Origin: Rhodobacteraceae bacterium HTCC2150
Lineage (GTDB): Bacteria > Pseudomonadota > Alphaproteobacteria > Rhodobacterales > Rhodobacteraceae
Assembly (NCBI GenBank): GCA_000169395.1
Contig: AAXZ01000008.1
Span: forward strand, 39,169-103,168
DNA length: 64,000 nt
Reading direction: 5' to 3'
Shown here: positions 1-8,722 of the stretch, one piece after another
Position numbering within the stretch: the first letter of the stretch is position 1
Layout: each line of letters starts with the position of its first letter
Program-made: the position numbers and the translations under genes
Notes under the pieces: generated by a model
What the model saw: only the letters and a program-made list of their open reading frames with translations
What the model was told of the DNA's origin: nothing
Databases searched by the model: none

Positions 1-1
1 T

Positions 2-367
2 GCCGCCAGTGTCAAATTGCCCAAACGCATTCCTTATCATATTGCTATGGAACTTTTGCTGACCGGGCGTTGGTTTGATGCAAATGAAGCCGCCGGTTGG
101 GGCATCGTCAATCATGTTCATACAAGTGACGAGTTGATGGAAAAAGCATGGGAAATGGCCCGTCTATTGGCGTCAGGCCCACCCCTTGTTTATGCGGCGA
201 TCAAAGAAGTGGTGCGCGATGCAGAGGACGCGAAATTCCAAGACGTGATGAACCGAATAACAAAACGTCAATTTGGAACCATCGATCGACTTTACGCATC
301 CGAGGATCAGCTTGAGGGCGCGCGCGCCTTTGCTGAAAAACGCGATCCCGTTTGGAAGGGTAAGTGA
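2..367 (+). CDS. Enoyl-CoA hydratase/isomerase (crotonase family), 3' part
   Basis: Only the C-terminal ~121 residues are in the window; the frame is open to base 2, so the start lies upstream. The visible part reads as a crotonase C-terminus: 'LLTGRWFDANEAAGWGIVNHV' is the conserved family segment just after the second half of the active-site pocket, followed by the long helices that close the trimer. Crotonases hydrate or isomerise enoyl-CoA thioesters; the substrate cannot be told from this end. The stop codon overlaps the GTG start of the MFS gene, so the two are translationally coupled. CaiD-like is one possibility. Family call is firm, specificity is not. Confidence 0.8.
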   Translation, partial: AASVKLPKRIPYHIAMELLLTGRWFDANEAAGWGIVNHVHTSDELMEKAWEMARLLASGPPLVYAAIKEVVRDAEDAKFQDVMNRITKRQFGTIDRLYASEDQLEGARAFAEKRDPVWKGK

Positions 368-1524
368 GCCGCAAGGCGGTATTTGCGCTTTTCTTTCTGG
401 CCGTGTTTCAACAAGCGGGTGCCTATGGGCTGACATTTCTACTACCTGATCTGTTTGCAACTTTTCGGGCTGACGAAAAAACCGTTGGCGCCATGCTTTT
501 GATTACGGCAATCGCGACAATAATCACTGTTTATTATGCAGGGCATTTGTCTGATCTATTTGGCCGTGTTCGAACGCTGGGATTTGGGTGTTTCTCCATC
601 GCCGTGGCGCTTTTCTTATTCGGCAATGCCAGTAGCGTTGGCAATCAATTGATTGCGGCCAGTATTTTTCTGGGGTCAGGCTGGGGCATTACCTATTCAT
701 TGGCCCCCGTTGCCCTTACGGGCCTTGTTAATCGGTCTGAACGCGTGCGTTACTTTGCTTTACTAAGCATATTTGTCATGGCTGGGTTTGGCTTGTCACC
801 CGTGATGACAGCGCAATTGTTAAAATCGGGATATGATGTTTCAGATGCATTTTATGTAACAGCAACCCTAAGCGCACTCAGCGGCATCATTTTTCTTTTT
901 TTGGTTAACCCAATACGGCAAATTGCGCTGAAATCTGGAACAGAACCGCGCTCGAAATTAACCTTGTCTAACATGAGAACCGTCCTTTCAAGCCGCGCGA
1001 TCCTACCGATCATTATGGTTTGTTTGGGCGCCAGTATTTTTGCGGGCATGAACAACTTCCAAACGGTATTCGCGCGATTGCGTGGATTGGACTATGCAGA
1101 TTTCTTTCTTGCATACACCGTCACCGTTATATTCTTCCGTATTATCCTTGCACGTTTCAAAGGCGGATCGCGGCCCTATTTAACCATTTCTGGCATGCAA
1201 TATATCATGTGCGCCAGCATCGTTATCTTTTTGTTGATGGGCGACAGTGCGTTGCTTTATGTGCTTGTGGCAGTTCTGTTTGGCATTGGGTACGGCGCAT
1301 CATATCCAATTCTTGTGGCGGTGGCAGCCGATGATGCAAATGTGGATTTGGTGCCTCAAACGCTACAAATTTTTGCGCTTTCGTATTTCGTAGGGATTTT
1401 TGGTTTTCCATTAATCGCTGGTTGGATGATCGTCGACGTTAGCATTACGGCTATGCTTGTTTTGATCGCCGTTCTTGCGTTTATTGAAGCATCACTTGCC
1501 TTGATCCGAGCAACCGTTCGCTAG
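364..1524 (+). CDS. MFS transporter
   Basis: A 386-residue, very hydrophobic protein with about 12 predicted membrane spans, the usual size of the major facilitator superfamily. Between spans 2 and 3 it has 'GHLSDLFGRVRTLGFG', the MFS loop 2-3 signature (G-x-L-x-D-x-x-G-R). It starts with GTG overlapping the stop of the upstream crotonase gene, so it may move the acid that the crotonase pathway handles; that is inference from position only. It converges with the following methyltransferase gene, the two stop codons overlapping by four bases. Confidence 0.85.
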   Translation: MSRKAVFALFFLAVFQQAGAYGLTFLLPDLFATFRADEKTVGAMLLITAIATIITVYYAGHLSDLFGRVRTLGFGCFSIAVALFLFGNASSVGNQLIAASIFLGSGWGITYSLAPVALTGLVNRSERVRYFALLSIFVMAGFGLSPVMTAQLLKSGYDVSDAFYVTATLSALSGIIFLFLVNPIRQIALKSGTEPRSKLTLSNMRTVLSSRAILPIIMVCLGASIFAGMNNFQTVFARLRGLDYADFFLAYTVTVIFFRIILARFKGGSRPYLTISGMQYIMCASIVIFLLMGDSALLYVLVAVLFGIGYGASYPILVAVAADDANVDLVPQTLQIFALSYFVGIFGFPLIAGWMIVDVSITAMLVLIAVLAFIEASLALIRATVR

Positions 1525-2150
1525 GCCACAATAAATTGTGCAATCAATGCCTTGTCATCAGCGTGATCACCGGTGGCACCATTCGCATAAATTCGCGTCT
1601 CTGTAAGGCTTAGCCCCTTTATCTGGCCTTTCAATTGATCAAACGCCAACCCGAAATCCGCATTTTGATAATGCTGGGCATTGATAGCAACTGTAACAAG
1701 CGCCCCATGGGCAGCAATACGAAGAATTTCATCAAACGCCTCTGGCCCGATGTGCCCCATAGTGAAAGTGCCGGAACTTACAATTCCGTCATATTTTCTG
1801 TCAGGAATCGATGGATTTCTTTCCAAAATATTACCTTGAATCAAATCGCGATACACGGCTTTGTTTTCGGCCTCATCCAACATTTCACCACTTAGGTCAA
1901 AGGCATCAATTGGCACCACACCAAGACTTGCAAGCGATTGCCCCACAAGACCTGTCCCTGCCCCCACGTCCAATACAGGGCCACGCCCGCCAGCGGCTTC
2001 AAATGCTGATGCAACAATTTGCGGAAGCCGAAAGCCATGTGCCTGAGCAAACGTTTGATCATACGTTTTTGCCCATTCGCGGTATAGACGCCGATTGTCA
2101 TCGGGTGTCTTTAGATCATAGGCACCATCAAGATTTGGTTTATCAGGCAT
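1521..2150 (-). CDS. Class I SAM-dependent methyltransferase
   Basis: 209 residues. Motif I of the Rossmann-like methyltransferase fold is clear at about residues 58-67 (VLDVGAGTGL), followed by an acidic residue at the end of beta 2 (DAFDLS) and motif II/III-like 'DGIVSSGTFTMGH'. The N-terminal 'WAKTYDQTFAQAHGF' is typical of the ubiquinone/menaquinone-type and small-molecule methyltransferases annotated only as class I. The substrate is not evident. It stands alone, convergent with the MFS gene. Confidence 0.8.
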   Translation of the reverse strand: MPDKPNLDGAYDLKTPDDNRRLYREWAKTYDQTFAQAHGFRLPQIVASAFEAAGGRGPVLDVGAGTGLVGQSLASLGVVPIDAFDLSGEMLDEAENKAVYRDLIQGNILERNPSIPDRKYDGIVSSGTFTMGHIGPEAFDEILRIAAHGALVTVAINAQHYQNADFGLAFDQLKGQIKGLSLTETRIYANGATGDHADDKALIAQFIVA

Positions 2151-2253
2151 GTTTGGTTCCCTTGCTTAAGCAAAGAAAACGCTGAACAGGCTATACAGTC
2201 AAGGGCGCAGACGATTGCCCGCACCCTTAAAGATTTTCAAAAAGACGCGTGAA

Positions 2254-2568
2254 TTATAGCTCGATGCATTCGCACACTTCGATGGAACCTGTTGGATCCT
2301 CATTAATTGGGCACCCAGCCGCCAGTTTACAGGCCGCGTCCATACTGTCTGCCTTTACAATGGTGTAACCTGAAATCGGGTTTGATCCGCCGTTGTCAGC
2401 AATACCGTTACCATTGACAGTTTTCGACATGCCACATGGCGCACCACCATCCACAAGAGATGCCTCAATCGCCCCCATCCAAGCACCCCATTTTGCCATA
2501 ACGGCGGCTTCGTCTTCGGGCGTGCGCGGTGTTGTCCCGCCATGATATGCGAATATGGAATTGGCCAT
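2254..2568 (-). CDS. YCII-related domain protein
   Basis: 104 residues resembling the YCII/DGPF family of small dimeric alpha-beta proteins: an early strand (SIFAYHGG), a helix with 'MAKWGAWMGAIEASLVDGG', and the late 'GYTIVKADSMDAACKLAAGCP' that is characteristic of the family. Biochemical role is unknown for most members. It sits 22 bp downstream of the AHSA1-domain gene on the same strand and is probably in the same ArsR-controlled transcript; YCII, AHSA1 and ArsR genes are often found together. Confidence 0.7.
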   Translation of the reverse strand: MANSIFAYHGGTTPRTPEDEAAVMAKWGAWMGAIEASLVDGGAPCGMSKTVNGNGIADNGGSNPISGYTIVKADSMDAACKLAAGCPINEDPTGSIEVCECIEL

Positions 2569-2590
2569 TTAGAAATTCCTTTGAATGAAT

Positions 2591-3022
2591 TTATTTTGCC
2601 ATGCGTTCAAGTTTAACGAAGGATGATGACCAACCAACATTGTGATTATCTGCACTTTCCTGATCCACCAACCCAGTGTGAACTAGACGAAATTCCGTGC
2701 CACCTTTGTTGTCACTTTTCACTTCAATTCGAACAATGCTGTTCCCACCACGTTCATCCTGCTCATCATGCCAACCCCAAGTAAATTCAACACTGTCTGG
2801 CGGTGATACATCTGTCACCTCGCCAGACACTTTGTATTTTTGACCATCTGCATTCATCATCGTCGCGCGCCAAGCACCAGTTTTTGTGAGGTCCAATTGA
2901 TGATCAGCCACGGTCATACCCTCGGGGCCAAACCAATCGGTCAGGTGTTTTTCTTGTGTTACAAAGGCAAATACGGTTGCAGGGTCAGCAGGGAAGTTTC
3001 GGGAAATTACAAGATCAGTCAT
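2591..3022 (-). CDS. SRPBCC (AHSA1/START-like) domain protein
   Basis: 143 residues from the ATG at 3022. The N-terminal 'ISRNFPADPATVFAFVTQ' and central 'DWFGPEGMTV' are hallmarks of the AHSA1/activator-of-Hsp90 branch of the SRPBCC superfamily, a fold with a deep hydrophobic ligand pocket. I chose this start because its ATG overlaps the stop of the ArsR gene as ATGA; an upstream in-frame start at 3103 would add 27 residues without family similarity, all inside the ArsR gene. Ligand or reaction is unknown; co-transcription with ArsR suggests a stress or detoxification role. Confidence 0.8.
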   Translation of the reverse strand: MTDLVISRNFPADPATVFAFVTQEKHLTDWFGPEGMTVADHQLDLTKTGAWRATMMNADGQKYKVSGEVTDVSPPDSVEFTWGWHDEQDERGGNSIVRIEVKSDNKGGTEFRLVHTGLVDQESADNHNVGWSSSFVKLERMAK

Positions 3023-3345
3023 TTGCGTGTCGTTTCTTTCATAAGGGCTGCATGCAGCCGGTTCATCGAGGACTCCCAGAATTCGCGATGGCTCATTGTC
3101 CAAGCGCTGATGCCTTGGATGGCTTCAGGCGATACGCGGTAAAAACGTTTTTGGGCCGCTGTTCGTTGGTGAATGACGCCCGCGTTGCGCAACACCTTTA
3201 GATGACGCGAAATGGCTGGTGCCGATATTTCTGCCGTGGATTGCAGGTCGCCCGCCGATTTTTCGCCCTCAGTCAAAAGTCGTTCAACGATGGCAAACCG
3301 AGTAGGATCAGAGAGTGCCGCGAATGCTTGAGTAATTTGTGTCAT
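3019..3345 (-). CDS. ArsR family transcriptional regulator
   Basis: 108 residues with a winged helix-turn-helix: 'AFAALSDPTRFAIVERLL' at the start and the recognition segment 'ISAPAISRHLKVLRNAGVI' at about residues 39-58, standard for ArsR/SmtB repressors. No metal-binding ELCVCDL-type cysteine motif is present in the helix, so this belongs to the non-metal branch that usually pairs with AHSA1 proteins. It is the first gene of a three-gene unit with overlapping stop/start to the next gene. A 12-bp palindrome 20 bp upstream could be its own operator. Confidence 0.88.
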   Translation of the reverse strand: MTQITQAFAALSDPTRFAIVERLLTEGEKSAGDLQSTAEISAPAISRHLKVLRNAGVIHQRTAAQKRFYRVSPEAIQGISAWTMSHREFWESSMNRLHAALMKETTRK

Positions 3346-3364
3346 GGTATATAAATAACAATTT

Positions 3365-3376
3365 TGTTAATTAACA
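3365..3376. promoter_or_regulatory. Palindrome upstream of arsR, candidate operator
   Basis: The sequence tgttaattaaca is a perfect 12-bp palindrome 20 bp before the ArsR start codon, in an AT-rich intergenic region shared with the divergent SDR gene at 3441. ArsR-type repressors bind such dyads, so autoregulation is likely. AT-rich palindromes arise easily by chance, hence moderate confidence. Confidence 0.4.
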
Positions 3377-3440
3377 CAAGTGCTAAATAATAACTTTAAT
3401 TTCGCTTGCATATTTCCCTCTGGAACCGCATCTAAGGCAC

Positions 3441-4304
3441 ATGAAAAACAAGCTTTTTACCTTTGGTCATGGATACAGCGCCCATGCGCTGGCGCAGATT
3501 TTACCAAGTGATTGGGCCAAGGTCGGCACAACACGCAGCCAGGAACGTGCCGTTGTTCTGGTCACGCGGGGAATCACGCCTGAAATCTGGCCCAACAAGA
3601 TGTCAAAGATTGATCTGCAAGATACCACGCATCTGTTGTTATCTATTGCACCTAATGAAAATGGTGATCCCGTTTATAACGAATTAGCCGATGAGATTGC
3701 GGCGATGCCAAATCTTAAATGGCTTGGATATCTTTCAACAACTGGCGTTTATGGCGATCATCAGGGTGGGTGGGTCGATGAAAATACACCGCTAACACCC
3801 GCTACCAAACGCGGCAGAATGCGCGTTTTGGCCGAAGGGCAGTGGCAAGAGCTGGCGAGTAAACACGACTTACCTTTGCATATCTTTCGCATCGCCGGCA
3901 TCTATGGCCCAGGTCGCGGACCATTTGCCAAGGTCCGTTCTGGCACCGCACGAAGGATCATCAAAGAAAACCAAGTGTTTTCCCGTATTCATGTGAAAGA
4001 CATAGCGCAGATTCTGGCAGCGTCGATAGACAAGCCCAACCCTGGCGGCATTTACAATCTTTGCGATGACTTGGCTGCACCGCCACAGGATGTCATTGCT
4101 TTCGCGGCGCAACTGCTGAACCTGCCAATTCCAGAGGATACACCTTTTGAAACTGCGGAGCTAACAGATATGGCGCGGAGTTTTTATTCAGAATCTAAAA
4201 GGGTTCGCAACGATAAGATCAAAAACGAACTTGGTGTGCGCCTCATTCATCCTGACTATCGCGCTGGCTTATTGTCGATGATTAAAGCGGCAGGATCGGC
4301 ATAG
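3441..4304 (+). CDS. NAD(P)-dependent SDR/epimerase-like protein (YeeZ-like)
   Basis: 287 residues with an atypical extended short-chain dehydrogenase fold. The dinucleotide-binding loop is degenerate (FGHGYSAHALA at the N-terminus), as in the YeeZ/SDR_a5-like group. 'YLSTTGVYGDHQGGWVDE' carries the S-T-x-x-Y-G catalytic-region motif, and 'FRIAGIYGPGRGP' is the usual downstream motif. Substrate unknown. It is transcribed divergently from arsR; its 3' end overlaps convergently with the small secreted-protein gene at 4282. Confidence 0.75.
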   Translation: MKNKLFTFGHGYSAHALAQILPSDWAKVGTTRSQERAVVLVTRGITPEIWPNKMSKIDLQDTTHLLLSIAPNENGDPVYNELADEIAAMPNLKWLGYLSTTGVYGDHQGGWVDENTPLTPATKRGRMRVLAEGQWQELASKHDLPLHIFRIAGIYGPGRGPFAKVRSGTARRIIKENQVFSRIHVKDIAQILAASIDKPNPGGIYNLCDDLAAPPQDVIAFAAQLLNLPIPEDTPFETAELTDMARSFYSESKRVRNDKIKNELGVRLIHPDYRAGLLSMIKAAGSA

Positions 4305-4503
4305 CGGCACCTTTGGGCCCACTTGCGCCAATTATCAATAAAACAAAAAATGCCCCGAGCCAAAACCCGCCACGGCTGGATGTTGTCACCTCAACTTCGC
4401 TTGGGCTCATCACGGGTACAACAATTGGATCGGACAATCCGCCTGCCGAAAGTGGGTTTATGGAAAAAAGCGAAATAGTCGCCGCAAGAAGGCTTAGCTT
4501 CAT
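4282..4503 (-). CDS. Small exported/membrane protein with DPIVVPVMS motif (paralogue 1)
   Basis: About 73 residues from the ATG at 4503 (an upstream in-frame start at 4542 is possible). It has a cleavable signal peptide (MKLSLLAATISLFSINPLSAGG), then 'DPIVVPVMSPSEVE' and a C-terminal hydrophobic segment, so the mature product is probably a tiny inner-membrane-anchored periplasmic protein. A paralogue with the same order of elements lies 140 bp away at 4644. I know no function. The 3' end overlaps the SDR gene by 23 bp in convergent orientation. Confidence 0.6.
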   Translation of the reverse strand: MKLSLLAATISLFSINPLSAGGLSDPIVVPVMSPSEVEVTTSSRGGFWLGAFFVLLIIGASGPKGAAMPILPL

Positions 4504-4643
4504 TCTTTTTAAGTCCTTCAAATTCATCACAAAGATGAACAACTTTTTGTCTTATGGCCAATTTGTACCGGCCATACCTCACAAACGGCGAACAAGTGAA
4601 AGTTTTTGTAGTTTTTTAACGCTAGATCACGGCAGTGCTGAAT

Positions 4644-4838
4644 CTAGTTCGTAAGGGCAATCGCTACAAAGAATGTCCACAAAAACAAACCAGCTAATCC
4701 ATCTGAATCGACACTGGTGTTTGATTCAACCTCTGTTGCACTCATAACAGGAACAACAATCGGATCAGTTGGACCTGAAGCCCATGTTGCAGTCAATGAA
4801 CCAAGAACAATTGAAGCGGCAAGAATAAACGGTTTCAT
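4644..4838 (-). CDS. Small exported/membrane protein with DPIVVPVMS motif (paralogue 2)
   Basis: About 64 residues from the ATG at 4838: a signal peptide (MKPFILAASIVLGSLTATWASG), 'DPIVVPVMSATEVE', a short polar linker, and a C-terminal hydrophobic helix. Nine residues (DPIVVPVMS) plus EVE are identical to the neighbour at 4282, so these are tandem duplicates that kept the signal peptide, motif and tail helix while the rest diverged. Function unknown; small proteins of this layout seem common in Rhodobacterales. Confidence 0.6.
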   Translation of the reverse strand: MKPFILAASIVLGSLTATWASGPTDPIVVPVMSATEVESNTSVDSDGLAGLFLWTFFVAIALTN

Positions 4839-4952
4839 ACGTTCCCCCAAACAAAAAAATCGAGGAAACATTGCCTTTATTGGGCATTCAAGTCAAGCGA
4901 CTGGCGTGGGTAAAACTACACTATTTGTCCATAAATTGTGGATAAGTTGATG

Positions 4953-5603
4953 TCATCTACGAAATGTGCGCCCAATTACCCAATTGGCGGCAAAACCTAT
5001 GGCCAGCATCAACAGCGCGACAACTCCATTCGTCACATAGAACATCAAGCGATCATCAAGCGTCAAATTGTTTAAAAACGGATAAGGCAAACCTGACGTC
5101 ACACGACCTGCAGGGGCATCATTGAAACGCTGAACAAACAACTCAATCCAAAGCGCATAGACAATGATCAGGCCAATCAAATACGCAAATGGTCGAACAA
5201 ATACACGAAACGCACCCAGAATGAACAAGGCGTCAATCCACTGCAATAACGGGCCAAGTAGATGCAAATAATACTGTTGAAACCACGGGCTAGGCTCGCC
5301 ACGACTACTGACGGAACTAGGGTCATCAAAATATAGGCGCCAGTATAGCAAAACGACCATGCCCGATATAACACAGGCGGCAGAAATTAAAGCCAGATGT
5401 TCATTCGTACTTTGCCCCATTGATAATCGCAGCATCAACACTGAGGTAAGAACAATTCCAGACAGCCCCCAAATCGTCAGAAATCGGAACTGCCATCCAA
5501 ACATCGTTCTATCGGTATCGATGAATTGGTAAATGAAATATCCGATGGCAAGAACCAAAACTATTTGTCTAAAATGCAAAACACCACGTGCTTGTAACGG
5601 CAT
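4953..5603 (-). CDS. Multi-pass membrane protein, unknown function
   Basis: About 216 residues from the ATG at 5603 (an upstream start at 5633 would add 10 residues). It has five or six hydrophobic spans (for example 'QIVLVLAIGYFIYQFI', 'AYLIGLIIVYALWIELFV', 'VVALLMLAIGFAANWVIG') and a positively charged C-terminus. I do not recognise a family. The gene is 61 bp downstream of dxs on the same strand but has its own spacing, so co-transcription is uncertain. Confidence 0.6.
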   Translation of the reverse strand: MPLQARGVLHFRQIVLVLAIGYFIYQFIDTDRTMFGWQFRFLTIWGLSGIVLTSVLMLRLSMGQSTNEHLALISAACVISGMVVLLYWRLYFDDPSSVSSRGEPSPWFQQYYLHLLGPLLQWIDALFILGAFRVFVRPFAYLIGLIIVYALWIELFVQRFNDAPAGRVTSGLPYPFLNNLTLDDRLMFYVTNGVVALLMLAIGFAANWVIGRTFRR

Positions 5604-5664
5604 AAAATTCTCCCTTTGAATGAAGAATATCATTCAAACCGATAACGTCTAGGAAAACGTGAGG

Positions 5665-7605
5665 TTAAGCGCTTTTCGCGCCGATCGACGTTACACCCAA
5701 AACATCCAAAACCTTGGCCTCAATGTCAGCGGCATTCATCTTGGCATCATCATACATATCTTTGGGGTTGGCATGATCAATGAATGTATCCGGCAACACC
5801 ATTGAGCGGAATCTTAAGCCGTTATCAAAAACGCCTTCATCCGCCAACAATTGCGCGACATGGCTGCCAAAGCCGCCAACGACACCCTCTTCAATCGTGA
5901 TTAACGCCTCGTGGTTGGCTGCCAAATCCAGAATCATCTCACGATCAAGCGGTTTAGCAAATCGCGCATCAGCAATCGTTGGGCTTATCCCGCGGGCTGA
6001 CAACGCTTCCACTGCTTTTTGCACCTCTGACAGTCGCGTCCCGAACGACAGGATCGCCACCCGCGCGCCTTTGGCAATCATCCGGCCCTTGCCAATTTCA
6101 ATCGGCTCGCCGCGTTCAGGCAAGGTCACACCAACGCCCTCGCCCCGTGGGAAACGAAAAGCAATAGGTCCATCATCATATGCGGTTGCCGTGGCAACCA
6201 TGTGCACCAATTCTGCCTCATCAGCCGCGGCCATGACCACGAAGTCCGGCAAGTTTGCCAAAAACCCAATATCAAAAGCACCCGCATGTGTTGCCCCATC
6301 GGCGCCGACCAAACCAGCGCGATCAATGGCAAAACGAACAGGCAGTCGCTGAATAGCAACATCATGCACAACCTGATCATATCCACGTTGCAGGAATGTT
6401 GAATAAAGCGCGCAAAACGGCTTCATCCCACCTGCGGCTTGGGCCGCGGCAAAGGTGACGGCATGCTGTTCTGCAATACCCACGTCAAAACACCGCTTTG
6501 GAAATTTTTCCGCAAACAGGTTCAAACCTGTTCCATCAGGCATAGCAGCAGTGATTGCCGTGATTTTGTCATCACGACTGGCTTCATCCATCAACGCCTT
6601 TGCAAATACGCCGGTATATGATGGTGCGTTGCTGGGTGTCTTTTTCTGTTTACCCGTCACCACATCAAATTTTGAAACACCATGGCCCTTGTCACGCGCG
6701 GCTTCTGCCGGCGCATAACCTTTACCTTTTTGCGTAATGACGTGAATTAAGATCGGTCCGGTCGCCCGTGTTTTTACAGTGCGCAGCACCGGCAACAGCT
6801 GATCAAGATCGTGACCGTCGATTGGACCTAGATAGGAAAAGCCCAGCTCTTCGAACAAAGTGCCACCAACGGTCATGCCCTTAAGCATTTCCTTGGCACG
6901 GCGCGCCCCTTCTTGGAAGGGTTCAGGCAGCAGGGAAACAGCGCCTTTAGCAGCGGCCTTCAATTCTTGAAACGGATCGCCTGCGTATAAACGTGAAAGA
7001 TAGCTGGACATTGCACCAACAGGCGGGGCAATCGACATTTCATTGTCATTCAGAATAACAAACAACCGCTTTCCCAAATGGCCCGCGTTGTTCATCGCCT
7101 CATATGCCTGCCCCGCAGACATTGCGCCATCACCAATGACCGCGATTGCGTCGCCGATGCCATGTTCGGGTGCACCACCCAAGTCGCGTGCAGTAGCAAA
7201 ACCAAGTGCTGCAGAAATAGACGTACTGGAATGCGCGGCACCAAAAGGATCAAACGGGCTTTCGCTGCGTTTTGTAAAACCACTTAAACCACCTTGTTGG
7301 CGAAGCGTGCGAATACGATCACGGCGACCTGTCAAGATTTTATGCGGATAACACTGATGGCTAACGTCCCAAATAAGACGATCCTTTGGTGTGTCAAAAA
7401 TCGCGTGCAAAGCAACCGTCAGTTCAACAACCCCAAGCCCAGCGCCCAGGTGCCCACCCGTTTGGGAAACGGCAGATATCGTTTCCGCTCGGAGCTCATC
7501 TGCCAGTGTCCGAAGTTCGGGATCAGACAAGCCTTTCATATCAGCGGGGACATTTACCCGATCAAGCGTTGGGGTCTGTGGCATTGTCTGTGTATTATCT
7601 GACAT
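5665..7605 (-). CDS. dxs: 1-deoxy-D-xylulose-5-phosphate synthase
   Basis: 646 residues, the normal length for DXS, the thiamine-diphosphate enzyme that condenses pyruvate and glyceraldehyde 3-phosphate at the entry of the MEP isoprenoid pathway. The TPP/Mg motif is present at about residues 157-186 (GDGAMSAG ... NDNEMSI), the transketolase middle domain follows ([10 protein letters not shown]), and the C-terminal domain has '[14 protein letters not shown]'. It is the last gene of the run HDAC-like, xseB, ispA, dxs, nine bases after ispA; ispA makes the prenyl diphosphates downstream in the same pathway. Confidence 0.97.
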   Translation of the reverse strand: MSDNTQTMPQTPTLDRVNVPADMKGLSDPELRTLADELRAETISAVSQTGGHLGAGLGVVELTVALHAIFDTPKDRLIWDVSHQCYPHKILTGRRDRIRTLRQQGGLSGFTKRSESPFDPFGAAHSSTSISAALGFATARDLGGAPEHGIGDAIAVIGDGAMSAGQAYEAMNNAGHLGKRLFVILNDNEMSIAPPVGAMSSYLSRLYAGDPFQELKAAAKGAVSLLPEPFQEGARRAKEMLKGMTVGGTLFEELGFSYLGPIDGHDLDQLLPVLRTVKTRATGPILIHVITQKGKGYAPAEAARDKGHGVSKFDVVTGKQKKTPSNAPSYTGVFAKALMDEASRDDKITAITAAMPDGTGLNLFAEKFPKRCFDVGIAEQHAVTFAAAQAAGGMKPFCALYSTFLQRGYDQVVHDVAIQRLPVRFAIDRAGLVGADGATHAGAFDIGFLANLPDFVVMAAADEAELVHMVATATAYDDGPIAFRFPRGEGVGVTLPERGEPIEIGKGRMIAKGARVAILSFGTRLSEVQKAVEALSARGISPTIADARFAKPLDREMILDLAANHEALITIEEGVVGGFGSHVAQLLADEGVFDNGLRFRSMVLPDTFIDHANPKDMYDDAKMNAADIEAKVLDVLGVTSIGAKSA

Positions 7606-7614
7606 CGTAAAAAC

Positions 7615-8478
7615 CTAGCTTTCGCGGTCTATAACAAAACGCGCGGTCTGGCGTAACACGTCTGCACTTGATCCGTAAGGGGCAAGCGCATCCTCGGCTT
7701 GTGTCACAAGTTCACGCGCACGCGCCTTTGCACCATCTAATCCTAGCAACGAAACGAACGTGGCTTTCCCTGCAGCGGCGTCTTTTTGCAGTTTTTTCCC
7801 AGCTTTCGCGGCGTCACCTTCTATATCCAGAATGTCATCTGCAATTTGAAAAGCAAGGCCCAGCGCCGTGGCGTAATCGCACATCGGTGTCGGATCGTCA
7901 CCTGCTAAAATTGGTCCTGCCTCGGCAGACCAACGAATCAATGCGCCAGTTTTGTTCGCTTGAAGCAATGTAATCGCATTCAAATCCAATGGTGTTTCGG
8001 CTGTCTCAGCCGCAATATCCATGGCCTGACCCAAAACCATTCCTGCCGCACCACTGGCAACGGCCATTCCTTTGATCAACGAAATTTGTCGATCCGCTGA
8101 AACCGGCGTATCGGCCAAAAGATCAAAGGCCAGCGTTTGCAGGGCATCACCTGCAAGAACAGCGGTGGCATAATCCCATTTTACGTGAACGGTTGGTTGT
8201 CCGCGTCTTAGATCGTCGTCATCCATACAAGGTAAATCATCGTGAACCAGCGAATAGGCATGCAACGCCTCGACCGCTGCCGCAGCGTTTAGCGCATCAT
8301 TCGCCGCAACCCCATGTAAGCTAGCGCCCTCAAGAACCAGAAACCCGCGCAATCGTTTGCCGCCAGTCACCGCATGCGCCATGGCCGCGGCAACAGGAAA
8401 ATCGCCAAAATCAGCAATCACGGCATCTAGGCGGGCCTGCACTAAAGTGGCCGCATCTGACAATCGTTTTTGAAACAT
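7615..8478 (-). CDS. ispA: Polyprenyl (farnesyl/geranyl) diphosphate synthase
   Basis: 287 residues. First aspartate-rich motif 'HDDLPCMDDDDLRRG' and second 'FQIADDILDIEGD' are both intact; these bind the Mg-diphosphate of the allylic and homoallylic substrates. Together with the xseB-ispA-dxs order this identifies the short-chain synthase IspA, which makes geranyl and farnesyl diphosphate from DMAPP and IPP. The gene begins one base after the xseB stop, so translation is coupled. Confidence 0.95.
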   Translation of the reverse strand: MFQKRLSDAATLVQARLDAVIADFGDFPVAAAMAHAVTGGKRLRGFLVLEGASLHGVAANDALNAAAAVEALHAYSLVHDDLPCMDDDDLRRGQPTVHVKWDYATAVLAGDALQTLAFDLLADTPVSADRQISLIKGMAVASGAAGMVLGQAMDIAAETAETPLDLNAITLLQANKTGALIRWSAEAGPILAGDDPTPMCDYATALGLAFQIADDILDIEGDAAKAGKKLQKDAAAGKATFVSLLGLDGAKARARELVTQAEDALAPYGSSADVLRQTARFVIDRES

Positions 8479-8479
8479 T

Positions 8480-8722
8480 TTACAAGCCTTCGGCGGGCTT
8501 TGTACCTATTGGATTTCCGGCCTCATCCAAGGTGATTGCCGCAACTTTTTCCTCGGCTTCTTTTAACTTTTGATCGCACCGCGCCTTTAGGGCCGCACCA
8601 CGCTCATAAAGCTTAATCGACTCATCAAGCGCCACTTCACCGCGTTCAAGGCGTTCTACAACACCCTGTAATTCAGCCATCGCTGTTTCAAAGTTCATTT
8701 CTTCAATCGGGCTGTCGCTCAT
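8480..8722 (-). CDS. xseB: Exodeoxyribonuclease VII small subunit
   Basis: 80 residues, the typical size of XseB, the small coiled-coil subunit that assembles with XseA into exonuclease VII for single-strand DNA degradation. 'NFETAMAELQGVVERLERGEVALDESIKLYERG' region (positions 9-41) matches the family pattern: E-x-A-L/M-x-E-L ... I-V-x-x-L-E ... L-E-x-S-L-x-x-Y-E-x-G. It overlaps the upstream HDAC-like gene by four bases (ATGA) and precedes ispA, the classic alphaproteobacterial order. Confidence 0.93.
   Translation of the reverse strand: MSDSPIEEMNFETAMAELQGVVERLERGEVALDESIKLYERGAALKARCDQKLKEAEEKVAAITLDEAGNPIGTKPAEGL

Noticed and set aside
4931..4950. DnaA box as part of a replication origin
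   Set aside because: Only one box, no AT-rich unwinding element cluster and no dnaA, repA or parAB gene nearby.
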